From assembly GCF_000466685.1 (NCBI RefSeq), contig NZ_ANNG01000039.1, positions 1-46,135 on the forward strand: DNA of 46,135 nt, given 5' to 3'. Within the stretch, counting starts at the first letter, position 1, and every line of letters starts with the position of its first letter. This stretch comes from Campylobacter concisus UNSWCS. Lineage in GTDB: Bacteria; Campylobacterota; Campylobacteria; Campylobacterales; Campylobacteraceae. This document shows, in pieces, positions 20,438 to 39,112 of the stretch. Both the position numbers and the translations under genes were made by a program. The notes under the pieces are model-generated. The model did no database searches. It had not been told where the DNA came from and saw nothing but the letters and a program-made list of their open reading frames with translations.

Positions 20438-21139
20438 ATGGGAAAAACTAGTAAGAGATTTCAAGAATTGCTCAAAAAAGTAGAGCAAGATAAAATTTAT
20501 AACCTTAGCGAGGCTATCGATACAGTTAAAACTCTAGCTTCTGCTAAATTTAATGAGACAGTTGAGATTGCGTTAAAATTAAATGTTGATCCAAGACATG
20601 CTGATCAAATGGTTCGTGGTTCTGTTGTTCTACCAGCTGGTACAGGCAAAGTTGTAAGAGTTGCTGTTATAGCAAAAGATGCTAAAGCTGATGAGGCAAA
20701 AGCTGCTGGTGCTGATATAGTTGGTGCTGATGATCTAGTTGAGGATATCCAAAAGGGTATAATGAACTTTGATGTTCTTATAGCTACTCCAAATTTAATG
20801 GGTCTTGTAGGTAAAGTTGGTAGAATTTTAGGACCTAAAGGTTTAATGCCAAATCCAAAAACTGGAACAGTTACAATGGATGTTGCACAAGCTGTTAATA
20901 ATGCAAAAAGTGGTCAGGTGAATTTCCGTGTTGATAAGCAAGGAAATATACATGCAGGTCTTGGCAAGGTCAATTTTACTAAAGAGCAATTAAATGAAAA
21001 TATTTCAACATTTATTAAAGCTATTAATAAACATAAACCTGCGACTGCAAAAGGTAGATATGTGAAAAATGCTTCATTGTCTTTGACGATGAGCCCTTCT
21101 GTAACTCTTGATACTCAAGAAGTTATGGATTTAAAATAA
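20438..21139 (+). CDS. rplA: Ribosomal protein L1
   Basis: 50S protein of the L1 stalk and translational repressor of its own operon in well-studied bacteria. The 233-aa length is normal. The signature segments [20 protein letters not shown] (about 50-69) and [17 protein letters not shown] (about 130-146) are present. A GGAG ribosome site lies upstream of the ATG. Confidence 0.97.
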   Translation: MGKTSKRFQELLKKVEQDKIYNLSEAIDTVKTLASAKFNETVEIALKLNVDPRHADQMVRGSVVLPAGTGKVVRVAVIAKDAKADEAKAAGADIVGADDLVEDIQKGIMNFDVLIATPNLMGLVGKVGRILGPKGLMPNPKTGTVTMDVAQAVNNAKSGQVNFRVDKQGNIHAGLGKVNFTKEQLNENISTFIKAINKHKPATAKGRYVKNASLSLTMSPSVTLDTQEVMDLK

Positions 21140-21160
21140 GAATTTAAAGAAATTTATATC

Positions 21161-21232
21161 TTAGATTGGAGATAGCCGAGGCCATTGGGCTTAATTGATT
21201 CGACCCGCTCTGCTTGAAATTACCGGTCGGAA
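21161..21232 (+). promoter_or_regulatory. Candidate L10 leader upstream of rplJ
   Basis: The 100-bp gap between rplA and rplJ contains a GC-richer stretch with several short complementary runs (for example CCGA 21176-21179 with TCGG 21227-21230) ending next to the GGAG ribosome site of rplJ. This is where the L10-L7/L12 autoregulatory leader lies in other bacteria. The exact fold is not resolved here. Confidence 0.45.
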
Positions 21233-21242
21233 AGGAGAAAAA

Positions 21243-21728
21243 GTGACACGTAACGAAAAAACTGAAGTTGTTGCAAAATTAGAGAGTGAATTTAAAACTG
21301 CTGAAGCTATTGTAGTTTGTGACTATCGTGGTCTTTCAGTTAAAAAACTTGAAGTTTTAAGAAATTCTGCAAAAGAACAAAATGTAAAAGTTCAAGTTAT
21401 TAAAAATACTCTTGCGAATATTGCTCTTAAAAATTCTGATAAAGTCGGAATGGAACTCAAAGATACAAACATCTATCTTTGGAGTGAAGATCAATTAGCA
21501 GTAACTAAAGTAGCCGCAAAATTTGAAGAGTCAAATTCTGATCTTTTCAAAATTAAAACAGCTTATATTGATGGCGAAGTTGCAAGCGTTGATAAAGTTA
21601 AAGCTCTATCTAAAATGCCTAGCCGTGATGAGCTTATTGCGATGCTTTTGCAAGTTTGGAATGCGCCAATTCAAAATTTCACAATTGGTTTGAATGCGCT
21701 TAAAGAGAAAAAAGAACAATCAGCTTAA
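21243..21728 (+). CDS. rplJ: Ribosomal protein L10
   Basis: 50S stalk base protein that binds L7/L12 dimers. I place the start at the GTG at 21243, 5 bases after an AAAGGAG site, giving 161 aa beginning [11 protein letters not shown] longer in-frame reading from 21195 would translate through the leader and is unlikely. The conserved [15 protein letters not shown] segment is present near residue 27 and the L7/L12-binding helix is at the C-terminus. Confidence 0.93.
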
Positions 21729-21756
21729 TTAAATTAAAAAATAATAAGGATTAAAA

Positions 21757-22134
21757 ATGGCAATTACAAAAGAAGACGTATTAGAGTTTATATCTAATCT
21801 TTCTGTACTTGAACTTAGCGAACTTGTAAAAGAGTTTGAAGAGAAATTTGGTGTTAGCGCAGCTCCTGTAATGGTAGCTGGTGGTGCAGTTGCTGCTGGT
21901 GGTGCAGCTGCTGCTGAAGAAAAAACAGAATTTAATATCGTTCTTGTTGATTCTGGTGATAAAAAAATCAACGTTATTAAGGTTGTTAGAGCACTTACTG
22001 GTCTTGGTCTTAAGGAGGCTAAAGACGCAGTTGAAGGAACTCCATCTGTTCTTAAAGAAGGCGTTAGCAAAGACGAAGCTGAAGCAGCTAAAAAAGAGCT
22101 TGAAGAGGCTGGTGCTAAGGTTGAACTTAAATAA
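21757..22134 (+). CDS. rplL: Ribosomal protein L7/L12
   Basis: Stalk protein that recruits translational GTPases. The 125-aa protein has the N-terminal dimerisation domain (about 1-33), an Ala/Gly-rich hinge (about 37-52) and the C-terminal domain with [20 protein letters not shown]. It follows rplJ by 28 bp with AAGGA upstream of the ATG. A terminator-like hairpin lies after its stop. Confidence 0.97.
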   Translation: MAITKEDVLEFISNLSVLELSELVKEFEEKFGVSAAPVMVAGGAVAAGGAAAAEEKTEFNIVLVDSGDKKINVIKVVRALTGLGLKEAKDAVEGTPSVLKEGVSKDEAEAAKKELEEAGAKVELK

Positions 22135-22162
22135 TTTTTTATTATTTAGGCTTAATATTTCA

Positions 22163-22189
22163 AGAGAGAGCAGAGGCTCTCTCTTTTTT
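22163..22189 (+). terminator. Attenuator/terminator between rplL and rpoB
   Basis: AGAGAGAGC (22163-22171) pairs perfectly with GCTCTCTCT (22176-22184) around an AGAG loop, and a T-tract follows. In E. coli an attenuator in the same place lowers rpoBC expression relative to the ribosomal genes; a similar role is likely here. Confidence 0.8.
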
Positions 22190-22210
22190 AAATTTTAGAT
22201 GCCTTGTTAA

Positions 22211-30899
<8,689 letters not shown>

Positions 30900-30902
30900 T
30901 AT

Positions 30903-30928
30903 ATTAAGCCCCGCATTTGGGGCTTAAT
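30903..30928 (+). terminator. Terminator after rpoC
   Basis: ATTAAGCCCC (30903-30912) pairs perfectly with GGGGCTTAAT (30919-30928) around a 6-nt loop. The T-tract after it is short (CCTCTTAT). It ends the rplKAJL-rpoBC block. Confidence 0.7.
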
Positions 30929-31032
30929 CCTCTTATAAATTTACCCACTTAAATTTACAAAATTTCAAAATTTACAAGCCATTAATCAATATTAAATAAA
31001 ATCCATAACTAAAAATATGTAACGGAGATATT

Positions 31033-31422
31033 ATGAAAAATGTCGATCTTGGACTTTTATTTCTGCGCTTAGGTCTTGGAATTTGCCTTTTTATGCACGG
31101 CTTTGGCAAAATTTTACACGGAGTTGGCGGCGTAAAGAGCATTTTAGTTGATGCTGGACTACCTAGTTTTCTGGCGTATTTTGCCTATTTTAGTGAGGTT
31201 TTAGCCCCTATAATGATCGCCGTTGGTTTTTACTCAAGGCTTGGCGCGCTCCTAGTTTTTGGCTCAAGTCTTGTCATTTTGTATTCGTATTTTGGCTTGT
31301 CAAATTTACTTGAGCTAACTAATGTAAATGGCTTTAAAGCAGAGCTTATATATCTTTATATCGCTATGTCACTTTGTATCATCTCGACTGGCAGCGGCAA
31401 ATACGCTATCAAGCAAGACTGA
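31033..31422 (+). CDS. DoxX-family membrane protein
   Basis: A 129-aa integral membrane protein with about four membrane helices. The N-terminal LFLRLGLGICLFMHGFGKI segment is typical of DoxX/DoxD-type proteins, a family with redox or thiosulfate-related members but no settled general role. It stands alone between the rpoC terminator and its own 13-bp terminator stem, with an ACGGAG ribosome site. Confidence 0.85.
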   Translation: MKNVDLGLLFLRLGLGICLFMHGFGKILHGVGGVKSILVDAGLPSFLAYFAYFSEVLAPIMIAVGFYSRLGALLVFGSSLVILYSYFGLSNLLELTNVNGFKAELIYLYIAMSLCIISTGSGKYAIKQD

Positions 31423-31425
31423 TCT

Positions 31426-31456
31426 AAATTTAGCACATATCAGATGTGCTAAATTT
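31426..31456 (+). terminator. Terminator after the DoxX gene
   Basis: AAATTTAGCACAT (31426-31438) pairs perfectly with ATGTGCTAAATTT (31444-31456) around a 5-nt loop. Because the arms are A-rich and T-rich at their ends, it could work in either direction. Confidence 0.7.
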
Positions 31457-31557
31457 TCACACATTTTATTTAAATTTTAATTTTATTTTATTTTTTTATA
31501 ACAATTTAAGTTTGTAGCCTTTAAATTAAAAAATATCTCAAATTTAAAGGACACATG

Positions 31558-32970
31558 ATGAACTCTATAAAAAAAGAGCCTTCGTTTCTGCTAGCCCTTA
31601 CGCCTATCTTGGTTATGATCGTAGGTCTTGCGCTTGGCGTTGGTTATATGAAGCTAAAGGTTGAGCCGATCATTTTGATAGCAGCCCTTGTGGCTGGTGG
31701 CATCGCTTGGAGGCTAGGATATAGCTGGAGCGAGCTTCAAGAAGGGGTGATAGAGAAAATTTCAAGCTCATTGCCAGCACTTATGATACTTTGGGCAGTT
31801 GGTCTGCTTATTGGCTCATGGGTATTTTCAGGCACCATCCCTATGATCATCTACTATGGCGTGGATCTTATAAGCCCGCAGTATCTAGTCCTAACAGCTT
31901 TTGTCATCGCAGCTATCATATCAACCGTAACTGGCACATCTTGGGGTTCTGCTGGCACAGTTGGCGTCGCTATCATGGGCATAGCTCAAGGTCTTGATGT
32001 AAATTTAGCAGCAACTGCTGGTGCGGTAGTCGCAGGAGCATACTTTGGCGATAAGCTCTCTCCACTCTCAGACACGACAAACCTAGCTCCGATAGCAGCT
32101 GGCTCAGAGCTTTATGAGCACATCAGACATATGTTTTATACGACTATCCCAGCAACTATCGTTGCGATAGCAGCTTATCTATTCTTTGGTAGCGAGGCGG
32201 CAAGCAGTGGTGCAAATGTTTCAGAGTCGGTTTTGGCGCTTCAAGGTCAGCTTGATAAAATTTTTCACTGGAACATCATCTTACTTTTGCCTGTGCTTTT
32301 TGTCTTGGCTGGCTCGGTGCTAAAGTGGCCAACCATCCCAGTAATGATCATCGCATCTCTATTTTCAGTGCTTCTTGGTGTGATCGTTCAAGATTTTAGC
32401 TTTAAAAATGGCTTTATCTCAGTGATGACTGGCTTTAACGTCACGATGAGCGGCATTAATATGGAGTTTTCAAAAGATATCACGAAGCTTCTAAACAGAG
32501 GTGGCGTGAGCTCGGTAAATTCAACCACCATCCTAGTCATCTGCGCTATGGGCTTTGCTGGTATCATCTCAAAAACTGGCATGCTTACAAAGGTGCTTCA
32601 CACCATCATGGCAAAGGTCAAATCAGCAGCAGGCGTCATCATTTCGACTATCGGATCATGCCTAACTGTCGCATTTGTCACAGGTAGCTCATATCTTTCT
32701 ATCCTTATCCCTGGCGAGATGTTTAAAGACTTTTATAAAGAGAAAAATTTAGCAGCCAAAAACCTATCAAGAACGCTTGAAGACTCTGGCACCGTGATCG
32801 TCCCACTCATCCCTTGGTCAGCAGCAGGCGCATATATGACAGCTACACTTGGCGTGCCAACGGTAGATTATTTGCCATGGGCGATACTGAACTACATGGG
32901 CGTTGTCTTTGCTATCATTTTAGCTCTTACTGGCATCGGCATAGCTAAGATAAACAAGGATGCCAAATGA
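31558..32970 (+). CDS. NhaC-family antiporter
   Basis: Inner-membrane transporter of about 470 aa with roughly 11-12 membrane helices. The central TGTSWGSAGTVGVA and GDKLSPLSDTTNLAP segments are typical of the NhaC family, which includes Na+/H+ and malate/lactate antiporters. An AAAGGA site precedes two tandem ATGs (31555 and 31558); the second has the better spacing. The stop overlaps the iadA start by 4 bp, so the two are translated together. That pairing suggests a link to dipeptide or amino-acid handling, but the substrate is unproven. Confidence 0.88.
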   Translation: MNSIKKEPSFLLALTPILVMIVGLALGVGYMKLKVEPIILIAALVAGGIAWRLGYSWSELQEGVIEKISSSLPALMILWAVGLLIGSWVFSGTIPMIIYYGVDLISPQYLVLTAFVIAAIISTVTGTSWGSAGTVGVAIMGIAQGLDVNLAATAGAVVAGAYFGDKLSPLSDTTNLAPIAAGSELYEHIRHMFYTTIPATIVAIAAYLFFGSEAASSGANVSESVLALQGQLDKIFHWNIILLLPVLFVLAGSVLKWPTIPVMIIASLFSVLLGVIVQDFSFKNGFISVMTGFNVTMSGINMEFSKDITKLLNRGGVSSVNSTTILVICAMGFAGIISKTGMLTKVLHTIMAKVKSAAGVIISTIGSCLTVAFVTGSSYLSILIPGEMFKDFYKEKNLAAKNLSRTLEDSGTVIVPLIPWSAAGAYMTATLGVPTVDYLPWAILNYMGVVFAIILALTGIGIAKINKDAK

Positions 32971-34100
32971 TACTTATAAAAAATGCCAAAATTTACTCGC
33001 CAAAATTTCTTGGCAAAAAAGATATATTTATATGTAATGGCAAGATCGTCTGCATAGCTGAAAATATAGAGCCAAATTTACCAAACGTAAAGGTGATCGA
33101 TGCTTTAAATTTAGTAGCCATACCAGGCCTTATTGATAAGCACGTGCATATCACTGGAGGTGGCGGTGAAGGCGGCTTTAAGACTAGGGTGCCTGAGATC
33201 ATGCTTTCAAATTTAATAGAAGCTGGCATAACGACAGCAGTTGGCCTACTTGGAACTGACAGCACGACAAGAAGCGTTGAAAATTTAGTCGCAAAAGCTC
33301 ACGCATTAAACGACGAGGGCATCACATGCTATGCTCACACGGGCGCATATAGCTCTAAGACGCCAACCATAACTGGTGAAATCGAAAAAGATATTGTTTT
33401 TGTTGATCCCATAATCGGAACCAAGCTAGCCATAAGCGATCACCGCTCATCAAGCGTTAGTAAAGATGAGCTAGCTCACATCGTTTCAGCCGGCAGGGTG
33501 GCTGGCATGATCAGCTCGAAGTCAGGCCACACCACACTTCACATGGGTGATGGCAAGAAGGGTTTAAATTTGATCTATGAAGTGCTAAATGAGTACGACA
33601 TGCCGATCACGCTATTTCAGCCAACGCACGTAAATAGAAACGAGGAGCTTTTTAAACAAAGCCTTAAATTTATAAAAGATGGCGGTTATATCGACTTTAC
33701 TTGCATGCCAGGACTTACGCCACTTGAGGCTGTAAAGCGCATCAAAAAAGAGAATTTACCAACAAACAAGCTCACGATAAGCTCGGACGGCTTTGGTAGC
33801 TACTCTAGCTATGATAGCGATGGAAATTTACTAAAAATTGGCATCGCTAGCGTAAAAAGCCTATATGAAGAGTTTATAAATTTTGTAAAAGATGGCTTTA
33901 GCATCGAGGAGGCGTTGCCATATTTTACGACAAACGTGGCAAAAAGCGTGGCCTTGCAAAACAAAAAAGGCGAGATAAAAGAAAATTTCGATGCAGATAT
34001 TTTGCTAATCAATGAGAAATTTGAGATTAAATTTGTCGTTGCAAAGGGTGAAATTTTAAAAGACGACAGTGGTTTTATAAAAAAAGGAACTTATGAATAA
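32967..34100 (+). CDS. iadA: IadA, isoaspartyl dipeptidase
   Basis: Metal-dependent amidohydrolase that cleaves beta-aspartyl dipeptides produced by breakdown of damaged proteins. The 377-aa protein has the metal-binding HVH motif (DKHVHITGGGGEGG, about 57-70) and the TGAY, ISDHRSS, HMGD, PTHVNRN and SSDG segments of IadA, including the catalytic Asp of the last one. It overlaps the transporter gene by 4 bp, and no other peptidase gene is nearby. The assignment rests on close motif match to the E. coli enzyme. Confidence 0.92.
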   Translation: MILIKNAKIYSPKFLGKKDIFICNGKIVCIAENIEPNLPNVKVIDALNLVAIPGLIDKHVHITGGGGEGGFKTRVPEIMLSNLIEAGITTAVGLLGTDSTTRSVENLVAKAHALNDEGITCYAHTGAYSSKTPTITGEIEKDIVFVDPIIGTKLAISDHRSSSVSKDELAHIVSAGRVAGMISSKSGHTTLHMGDGKKGLNLIYEVLNEYDMPITLFQPTHVNRNEELFKQSLKFIKDGGYIDFTCMPGLTPLEAVKRIKKENLPTNKLTISSDGFGSYSSYDSDGNLLKIGIASVKSLYEEFINFVKDGFSIEEALPYFTTNVAKSVALQNKKGEIKENFDADILLINEKFEIKFVVAKGEILKDDSGFIKKGTYE

Positions 34101-34180
34101 AACTAACTTATTAACCGTTATTTAAGCTTTTTTTAAATAAAATTAGGTTTTTTTAATAAATTTAGTTGAAAGGAATTATT

Positions 34181-34576
34181 GTGCCAACCATAAATCAATT
34201 GGTCAGAAATGAACGCAAGAAAGTGACTGTTAAGTCAAAATCTCCAGCGTTAAAAGAGTGCCCTCAAAGAAGAGGAGTTTGCACTAGGGTTTATACTACA
34301 ACTCCTAAAAAACCAAACTCAGCTTTGAGGAAAGTTGCCAAAGTTAGGCTTACAAGCGGTTTTGAAGTCATCAGCTATATCGGCGGTGAAGGTCACAACC
34401 TACAAGAACACAGTATCGTTTTAGTTCGCGGCGGTAGGGTTAAAGACTTACCAGGTGTTAAATATCACATCGTTCGTGGTGCACTTGATACTGCTGGTGT
34501 TGCAAAAAGAACAGTTTCTCGTTCTAAATATGGTGCAAAACGCCCTAAAGCTGGCGCTGCTGCTCCAAAAAAGTAA
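34181..34576 (+). CDS. rpsL: Ribosomal protein S12
   Basis: 30S decoding-centre protein. The GTG at 34181 follows a GAAAGGA site and gives 131 aa beginning [14 protein letters not shown] reading from 34166 would place the ribosome site inside the gene and is rejected. Lys43, Lys44 and Lys88 in the TTPKKPNS and GRVKDLPGV loops are wild type, so the sequence predicts streptomycin sensitivity. Asp89 is the site that is methylthiolated in E. coli. Confidence 0.95.
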   Translation: MPTINQLVRNERKKVTVKSKSPALKECPQRRGVCTRVYTTTPKKPNSALRKVAKVRLTSGFEVISYIGGEGHNLQEHSIVLVRGGRVKDLPGVKYHIVRGALDTAGVAKRTVSRSKYGAKRPKAGAAAPKK

Positions 34577-34633
34577 AAAATTAGGTTCGCAGACGTTGCT
34601 TAAATTTGCAAACGTTTGAGTAAAATTTCATAA

Positions 34634-35125
<492 letters not shown>

Positions 35126-35137
35126 GAAAGAATTAGC

Positions 35138-37216
35138 ATGGCAGAGAGAAAAACGCCTTTACATAAGGTAAGAAATATCGGTATTGCGGCTCACATTGAT
35201 GCTGGAAAGACAACCACTAGTGAGAGAATTTTGTTCTTCACTGGTATGAGCCATAAGATAGGTGAGGTTCATGATGGCGCTGCTACTATGGACTGGATGG
35301 AGCAAGAAAAAGAGCGTGGTATTACTATTACATCAGCTGCAACTACAGCGTTTTGGAAGGGCTACCAAGTAAACCTAATCGACACTCCGGGACACGTTGA
35401 CTTTACTATTGAAGTTGAGCGTTCTATGCGTGTTCTTGACGGCGCTGTTGCGGTATTTTGTTCTGTTGGTGGTGTTCAGCCACAGTCTGAAACTGTTTGG
35501 AGACAAGCAAATAAATATCACGTACCAAGAATTGTTTTTGTTAATAAAATGGACAGAATTGGTGCAAATTTCTTTAGAGTTGAAGAGCAGATCAGAGAAA
35601 GATTAAAAGCAAATCCAGTGCCTATCCAAATTCCAATCGGCGCAGAGGATAACTTTAAAGGTGTGGTTGATCTTGTGAGAATGAAAGCATACGTTTGGAA
35701 TGACGAGAAAAAGCCAACTGACTATGTAGAAGAAGAAATTCCAGCTGAAGTTAAAGATAAAGCTGAAGAATACCGCGCAAAACTAATCGAAGCTGTTTCT
35801 GAGACAGACGATAGTTTGATGGAGAAATTCTTTGCAGGCGAAGAGCTAACTGAAGAAGAGATCAAAAAAGGTATAAAAGCAGGCTGCTTAAGAATGACTA
35901 TCACGCCTATGCTTTGCGGAACTGCGTTTAAGAACAAAGGTATCCAACCTCTACTTGATGCGGTAGTTGATTATTTACCAGCTCCAGATGAGATCGCAGC
36001 GATAAATGGTGTTTATGAAGATGGCACTGAAGTGACTGTTGAAAGTACAGATGATGGCGAATTTGCTGCTCTTGCGTTTAAGATTATGACTGACCCATTT
36101 GTTGGACAGCTAACATTTATCCGTGTTTATAGAGGAAGCCTTGAAAGTGGTAGCTATGCTTACAACACAGTTCAAGACTGCAAAGAGAGAATCGGCCGCT
36201 TGCTAAAAATGCACTCAAATAAACGTGAAGAGATTACAGAGCTTTTTGCTGGTGAAATCGGCGCTGTTGTTGGCCTAAAAAGTACCCTAACTGGCGATAC
36301 TCTTGCAAGTGAAAAAGATAAAGTTATCCTTGAGAGAATGGACTTCCCAGAGCCAGTTATTAGCGTTGCAGTTGAGCCAAAAACAAAAGCAGATCAAGAG
36401 AAGATGGCGATAGCTCTTCAAAAACTAGCTCAAGAAGATCCAAGCTTTAGAGTTAGCACTGATGAAGAGAGCGGACAAACTATCATTAGTGGTATGGGTG
36501 AGCTTCACCTAGAGATCATTGTTGATCGTATGCTTCGTGAATTTAAAGTTGATGCTGAAGTTGGTCAGCCACAAGTTGCTTACCGCGAAACTATCCGTAA
36601 GGCAGTTGAGCAAGAGTATAAGTATGCTAAACAATCAGGTGGTCGTGGTCAATATGGTCACGTATTCTTACGCATCGAGCCACTTCCAGCTGCTAGCGGA
36701 TTTGAATTTGTTAACGATATCAAAGGTGGTGTTGTTCCAAAAGAGTACATCCCAGCTGTTGAAAAAGGTTGTAAAGAAGCGCTTCAAAGCGGTGTTCTTG
36801 CTGGATATCCAGTTGAAGATGTTAAAGTTACACTATTTGATGGTAGTTACCACGAAGTTGACTCATCTGAAATGGCATTTAAACTTGCTGCTTCAATGGG
36901 CTTTAAAGAGGGCGCTAGAAAAGCAGGTGCGGTTATCCTTGAGCCTATGATGAAAGTTGAAGTCGAGACTCCAGAAGAGTATATGGGTGATGTTATCGGT
37001 GACCTTAATAAGCGCCGTGGTCAAGTAAATTCAATGGATGATAGAAATGGTGTAAAAATCATTGCAGCTTATTGTCCGCTAGCTCAAATGTTTGGCTACT
37101 CAACAGATCTTCGCTCAATGACTCAAGGTCGTGCGACTTACTCTATGGAATTTGATCACTACGAAGAAGTTCCTAAAAATGTAAGTGAAGAGATTATTAA
37201 AAAGAGAAATGGCTAA
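35138..37216 (+). CDS. fusA: EF-G, translation elongation factor
   Basis: GTPase that drives ribosomal translocation. The 692-aa protein has the P-loop AHIDAGKT at residues 18-25, the switch segment DTPGHVDFT near 83, the NKMDR nucleotide motif near 137, and domains II to V after it. It starts 12 bp after rpsG. No second tuf follows; the tuf gene is upstream with the tRNA cluster. A terminator follows. Confidence 0.98.
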   Translation: MAERKTPLHKVRNIGIAAHIDAGKTTTSERILFFTGMSHKIGEVHDGAATMDWMEQEKERGITITSAATTAFWKGYQVNLIDTPGHVDFTIEVERSMRVLDGAVAVFCSVGGVQPQSETVWRQANKYHVPRIVFVNKMDRIGANFFRVEEQIRERLKANPVPIQIPIGAEDNFKGVVDLVRMKAYVWNDEKKPTDYVEEEIPAEVKDKAEEYRAKLIEAVSETDDSLMEKFFAGEELTEEEIKKGIKAGCLRMTITPMLCGTAFKNKGIQPLLDAVVDYLPAPDEIAAINGVYEDGTEVTVESTDDGEFAALAFKIMTDPFVGQLTFIRVYRGSLESGSYAYNTVQDCKERIGRLLKMHSNKREEITELFAGEIGAVVGLKSTLTGDTLASEKDKVILERMDFPEPVISVAVEPKTKADQEKMAIALQKLAQEDPSFRVSTDEESGQTIISGMGELHLEIIVDRMLREFKVDAEVGQPQVAYRETIRKAVEQEYKYAKQSGGRGQYGHVFLRIEPLPAASGFEFVNDIKGGVVPKEYIPAVEKGCKEALQSGVLAGYPVEDVKVTLFDGSYHEVDSSEMAFKLAASMGFKEGARKAGAVILEPMMKVEVETPEEYMGDVIGDLNKRRGQVNSMDDRNGVKIIAAYCPLAQMFGYSTDLRSMTQGRATYSMEFDHYEEVPKNVSEEIIKKRNG

Positions 37217-37227
37217 TTAACCAAAAT

Positions 37228-37250
37228 AGGGCAGAGCGATCTGCCCTTTA
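37228..37250 (+). terminator. Terminator after fusA
   Basis: AGGGCAG (37228-37234) pairs perfectly with CTGCCCT (37241-37247) around AGCGAT, followed by a short T/A tract. It ends the str operon before tRNA-Arg. Confidence 0.8.
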
Positions 37251-37292
37251 AATTTAGCTGCTCGGCTAAAAAATAAACCAACTTGCAAATTT

Positions 37293-37369
37293 GTCCTCAT
37301 AGCTCAGCTGGATAGAGCGCAGAATTCCTAATTCTGAGGTCGTGAGTTCGAACCTCGCTGGGGACACCA
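37293..37369 (+). tRNA. tRNA-Arg (CCT), likely integration site
   Basis: A 77-nt cloverleaf with acceptor arms GTCCTCA/TGGGGAC, anticodon loop TTCCTAA giving CCT, T-arm GTTCGAAC, and encoded CCA. An integrase gene begins 191 bp downstream, which suggests the 3' half of this tRNA is the attachment site. The gene is intact. Confidence 0.95.
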
Positions 37370-37386
37370 TAACTTAGAAAAATAAG

Positions 37387-37478
37387 TAAAAAGTTGTAAA
37401 AAATACATTAGCAAAAACCAGCTAATTATCCTAAAAATAGACAAAAAGTTGTAAAAATAAGTAAAAAGTTATAAAAAG
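37387..37478 (+). repeat. Three copies of a 16-bp AT motif, candidate integrase arm sites
   Basis: The motif TAAAAAGTTGTAAAAA occurs at 37387-37402, nearly again at 37442-37457 (first base C) and at 37462-37477 (one G to A change). All lie between tRNA-Arg and the integrase gene. Repeats in that position fit arm-type binding sites of a tyrosine recombinase, which is inference. Confidence 0.55.
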
Positions 37479-37497
37479 ATAGCGAAATATTTTTTAA

Positions 37498-37526
37498 CTG
37501 ACTTTTTTACTGACTAATGTTATAAT
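37498..37526 (+). promoter_or_regulatory. Integrase promoter with flanking inverted repeat
   Basis: CTGACT (37498-37503) and TATAAT (37521-37526) are 17 bp apart, and TGT before the -10 adds an extended element. TTTTTACTGAC at 37504-37514 and its exact reverse complement at 37548-37558 bracket the -10. A near-copy (TTTTTAACTGAC, 37491-37502) overlaps the -35. This suggests a repressor controls integrase expression. Confidence 0.6.
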
Positions 37527-37560
37527 CCGCAAAATCTCAAAAAATAGGTCAGTAAAAACT

Positions 37561-38787
37561 ATGCCAAAGACAAGCCCACAAGTAAATGACACCCTTTTGA
37601 AATCGCTAAAGCCTAAAGAGAATAAATATTTTATTAGTGACGGCGAGAATATGCTAATAGAGATACGCCCTAATGGCAAAAAATCTTTTATTTTAGAGTA
37701 TAAAAGCCCTGCGACCAACAAAATGGCAAGAATAACTTTGGGGCAGTATCCGATAATGAGCCTAAAGGAAGCTCGAGCACTAAAACTGGAGCTAAAAGAG
37801 CAGATAAGCAAAGGTATAGACCCTAAAAAGAATAATACGGGCGAGGGAAAAAGATTTAAAGATATATTTCACGAATGGTTTATGAGGAAGCAAAAGCAGG
37901 TTTTGGCAAAACAACAAAAAACAATAAAAAGCTTCTTTGATAGATTTTTTTTGCCTAAATTTGGCGATATGGATATTAAGAAAATAAGTAGACGTGATAT
38001 TGTTTCGGCGTTAGAGTTTTTGGAGTTTGAGAAAAAATATATAGCATTTAGTAAGGCGCTAGGAGCGATAAAAGAGCTTTACAAATACGCCGTATTGAAA
38101 GAATATGTAGAACATAATATAATCTTAGATATTGATAAGAAAGCACTTTTTAAAGCCCCTGAAACAAAACACTACGCCGCTATAACAGACGAGCAGGCGC
38201 TAACACAACTACTAAATAATATAATCTATTACAGCGGCGATATTAGGGTTAAGGCGTGCTTAGTGCTTAGCATAATGACTGCCGTACGCCCACTCAATGC
38301 AAGGTCGGCTAAATGGTCGGAGTTTGACCTAGATAATGGGCTTTGGCGCATCCCAGCCGAGCAAATGAAAATGAAGCGCCCGCACGTTGTTTTTTTGTCT
38401 GACGAACTTTGCAAATTCTTGCAATCGTATAGAGGCGCTTTTAAAAGTGAATATCTATTCCCAAGCGTAAGAAGTTTAACTAGACCTATTAGTGATAATG
38501 CGTGTCGCTGCTCCCTTAGAAATATGGGTTACTCAAACGAGGAAATAACCCCACACGGCTTTAGGGCTACATTTAGCACCATTTGCCACGAAAAGAGGGC
38601 AGAGCATAAACAAAGCAGTGATATTATTGAGCTTTGCCTAGCACACATTGAAACAAACAAGGTAAAAGACGCATATAACCACGCAAAGAATTTAAAAGAG
38701 CGTAAAGAGCTTATGTTTTGGTGGCAAGGGTTTATTTACGCCCTTTGTCCTGACATATATTCTTTTATTGAGGCTAAGTCGCAGTAG
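37561..38787 (+). CDS. int: Tyrosine-recombinase integrase (DUF4102/P4 type)
   Basis: Integrase of 408 aa that would insert and excise the element. The N-terminal arm-binding DUF4102-like domain (about 1-90, with NKYFISDG and LEYKSPATNKMARITLGQYP) is followed by a core-binding domain (about 95-185) and the catalytic domain. Catalytic residues are Arg243, His332, Arg335, His362 and Tyr372, so it looks active. There is no strong ribosome site before the ATG; AAAAACT precedes it. It lies 191 bp from tRNA-Arg, and its 3' end overlaps the convergent excisionase-like gene. Confidence 0.93.
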   Translation: MPKTSPQVNDTLLKSLKPKENKYFISDGENMLIEIRPNGKKSFILEYKSPATNKMARITLGQYPIMSLKEARALKLELKEQISKGIDPKKNNTGEGKRFKDIFHEWFMRKQKQVLAKQQKTIKSFFDRFFLPKFGDMDIKKISRRDIVSALEFLEFEKKYIAFSKALGAIKELYKYAVLKEYVEHNIILDIDKKALFKAPETKHYAAITDEQALTQLLNNIIYYSGDIRVKACLVLSIMTAVRPLNARSAKWSEFDLDNGLWRIPAEQMKMKRPHVVFLSDELCKFLQSYRGAFKSEYLFPSVRSLTRPISDNACRCSLRNMGYSNEEITPHGFRATFSTICHEKRAEHKQSSDIIELCLAHIETNKVKDAYNHAKNLKERKELMFWWQGFIYALCPDIYSFIEAKSQ

Positions 38788-38933
38788 ATAACACGCTGGT
38801 TTATTTTATTAGCCTTGATTATACCAGCGTCGATGAGTTTTTTTAGGGTCGGCTTTGAAATGTTTAAAATTTCCCTTGCGTATTTAGATGGGATAAAGCC
38901 GACCGCTTCACTTAGGGCTGCTATCTCGCTCAT
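38736..38933 (-). CDS. Excisionase-like HTH protein, 65 aa
   Basis: Small DNA-binding protein with a winged-helix or MerR-type reading head (YAREILNISKPTLKKLIDAGII, about 18-39), as in phage excisionases and AlpA-like regulators. It is the last gene of the leftward block and overlaps the convergent integrase 3' end by 52 bp. That position suits a recombination directionality factor. Its own start overlaps the upstream gene by 4 bp. The HTH call is good; the excisionase role is inference. Confidence 0.75.
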   Translation of the reverse strand: MSEIAALSEAVGFIPSKYAREILNISKPTLKKLIDAGIIKANKINQRVIYCDLASIKEYMSGQRA

Positions 38934-39112
38934 TTCTTATCCTTGATATAATCTTTCAAATCTCGCAAAGCGTTCCGTAAATAGCGGACGTCGCATTTAA
39001 AGAGCAAACCTTGTATTTGCTCGACTAAATTTATCTTTTCATTGTGTGCCTCGCAAAACGCCTCTAAATTTGCAAGGGCAGCTAAATGCTTTTCTCTTTC
39101 TGGGCTACTCAT
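38930..39112 (-). CDS. Phage hypothetical protein, 60 aa
   Basis: I do not recognise this family. It is a small charged, mostly helical protein with two cysteines and a C-terminal Lys-rich helix, without membrane segments. It overlaps the excisionase-like gene by 4 bp and the YopX gene by 8 bp, so it is translated as part of the leftward phage message. Confidence 0.6.
   Translation of the reverse strand: MSSPEREKHLAALANLEAFCEAHNEKINLVEQIQGLLFKCDVRYLRNALRDLKDYIKDKK

Noticed and set aside
36519-36950. 143-aa ORF inside fusA
   Set aside because: It is a shadow in another frame of the conserved EF-G sequence.
37387-37478. Possible CRISPR array near the integrase
   Set aside because: The three AT-rich 16-bp motifs have uneven spacing, no spacer pattern and no cas genes.
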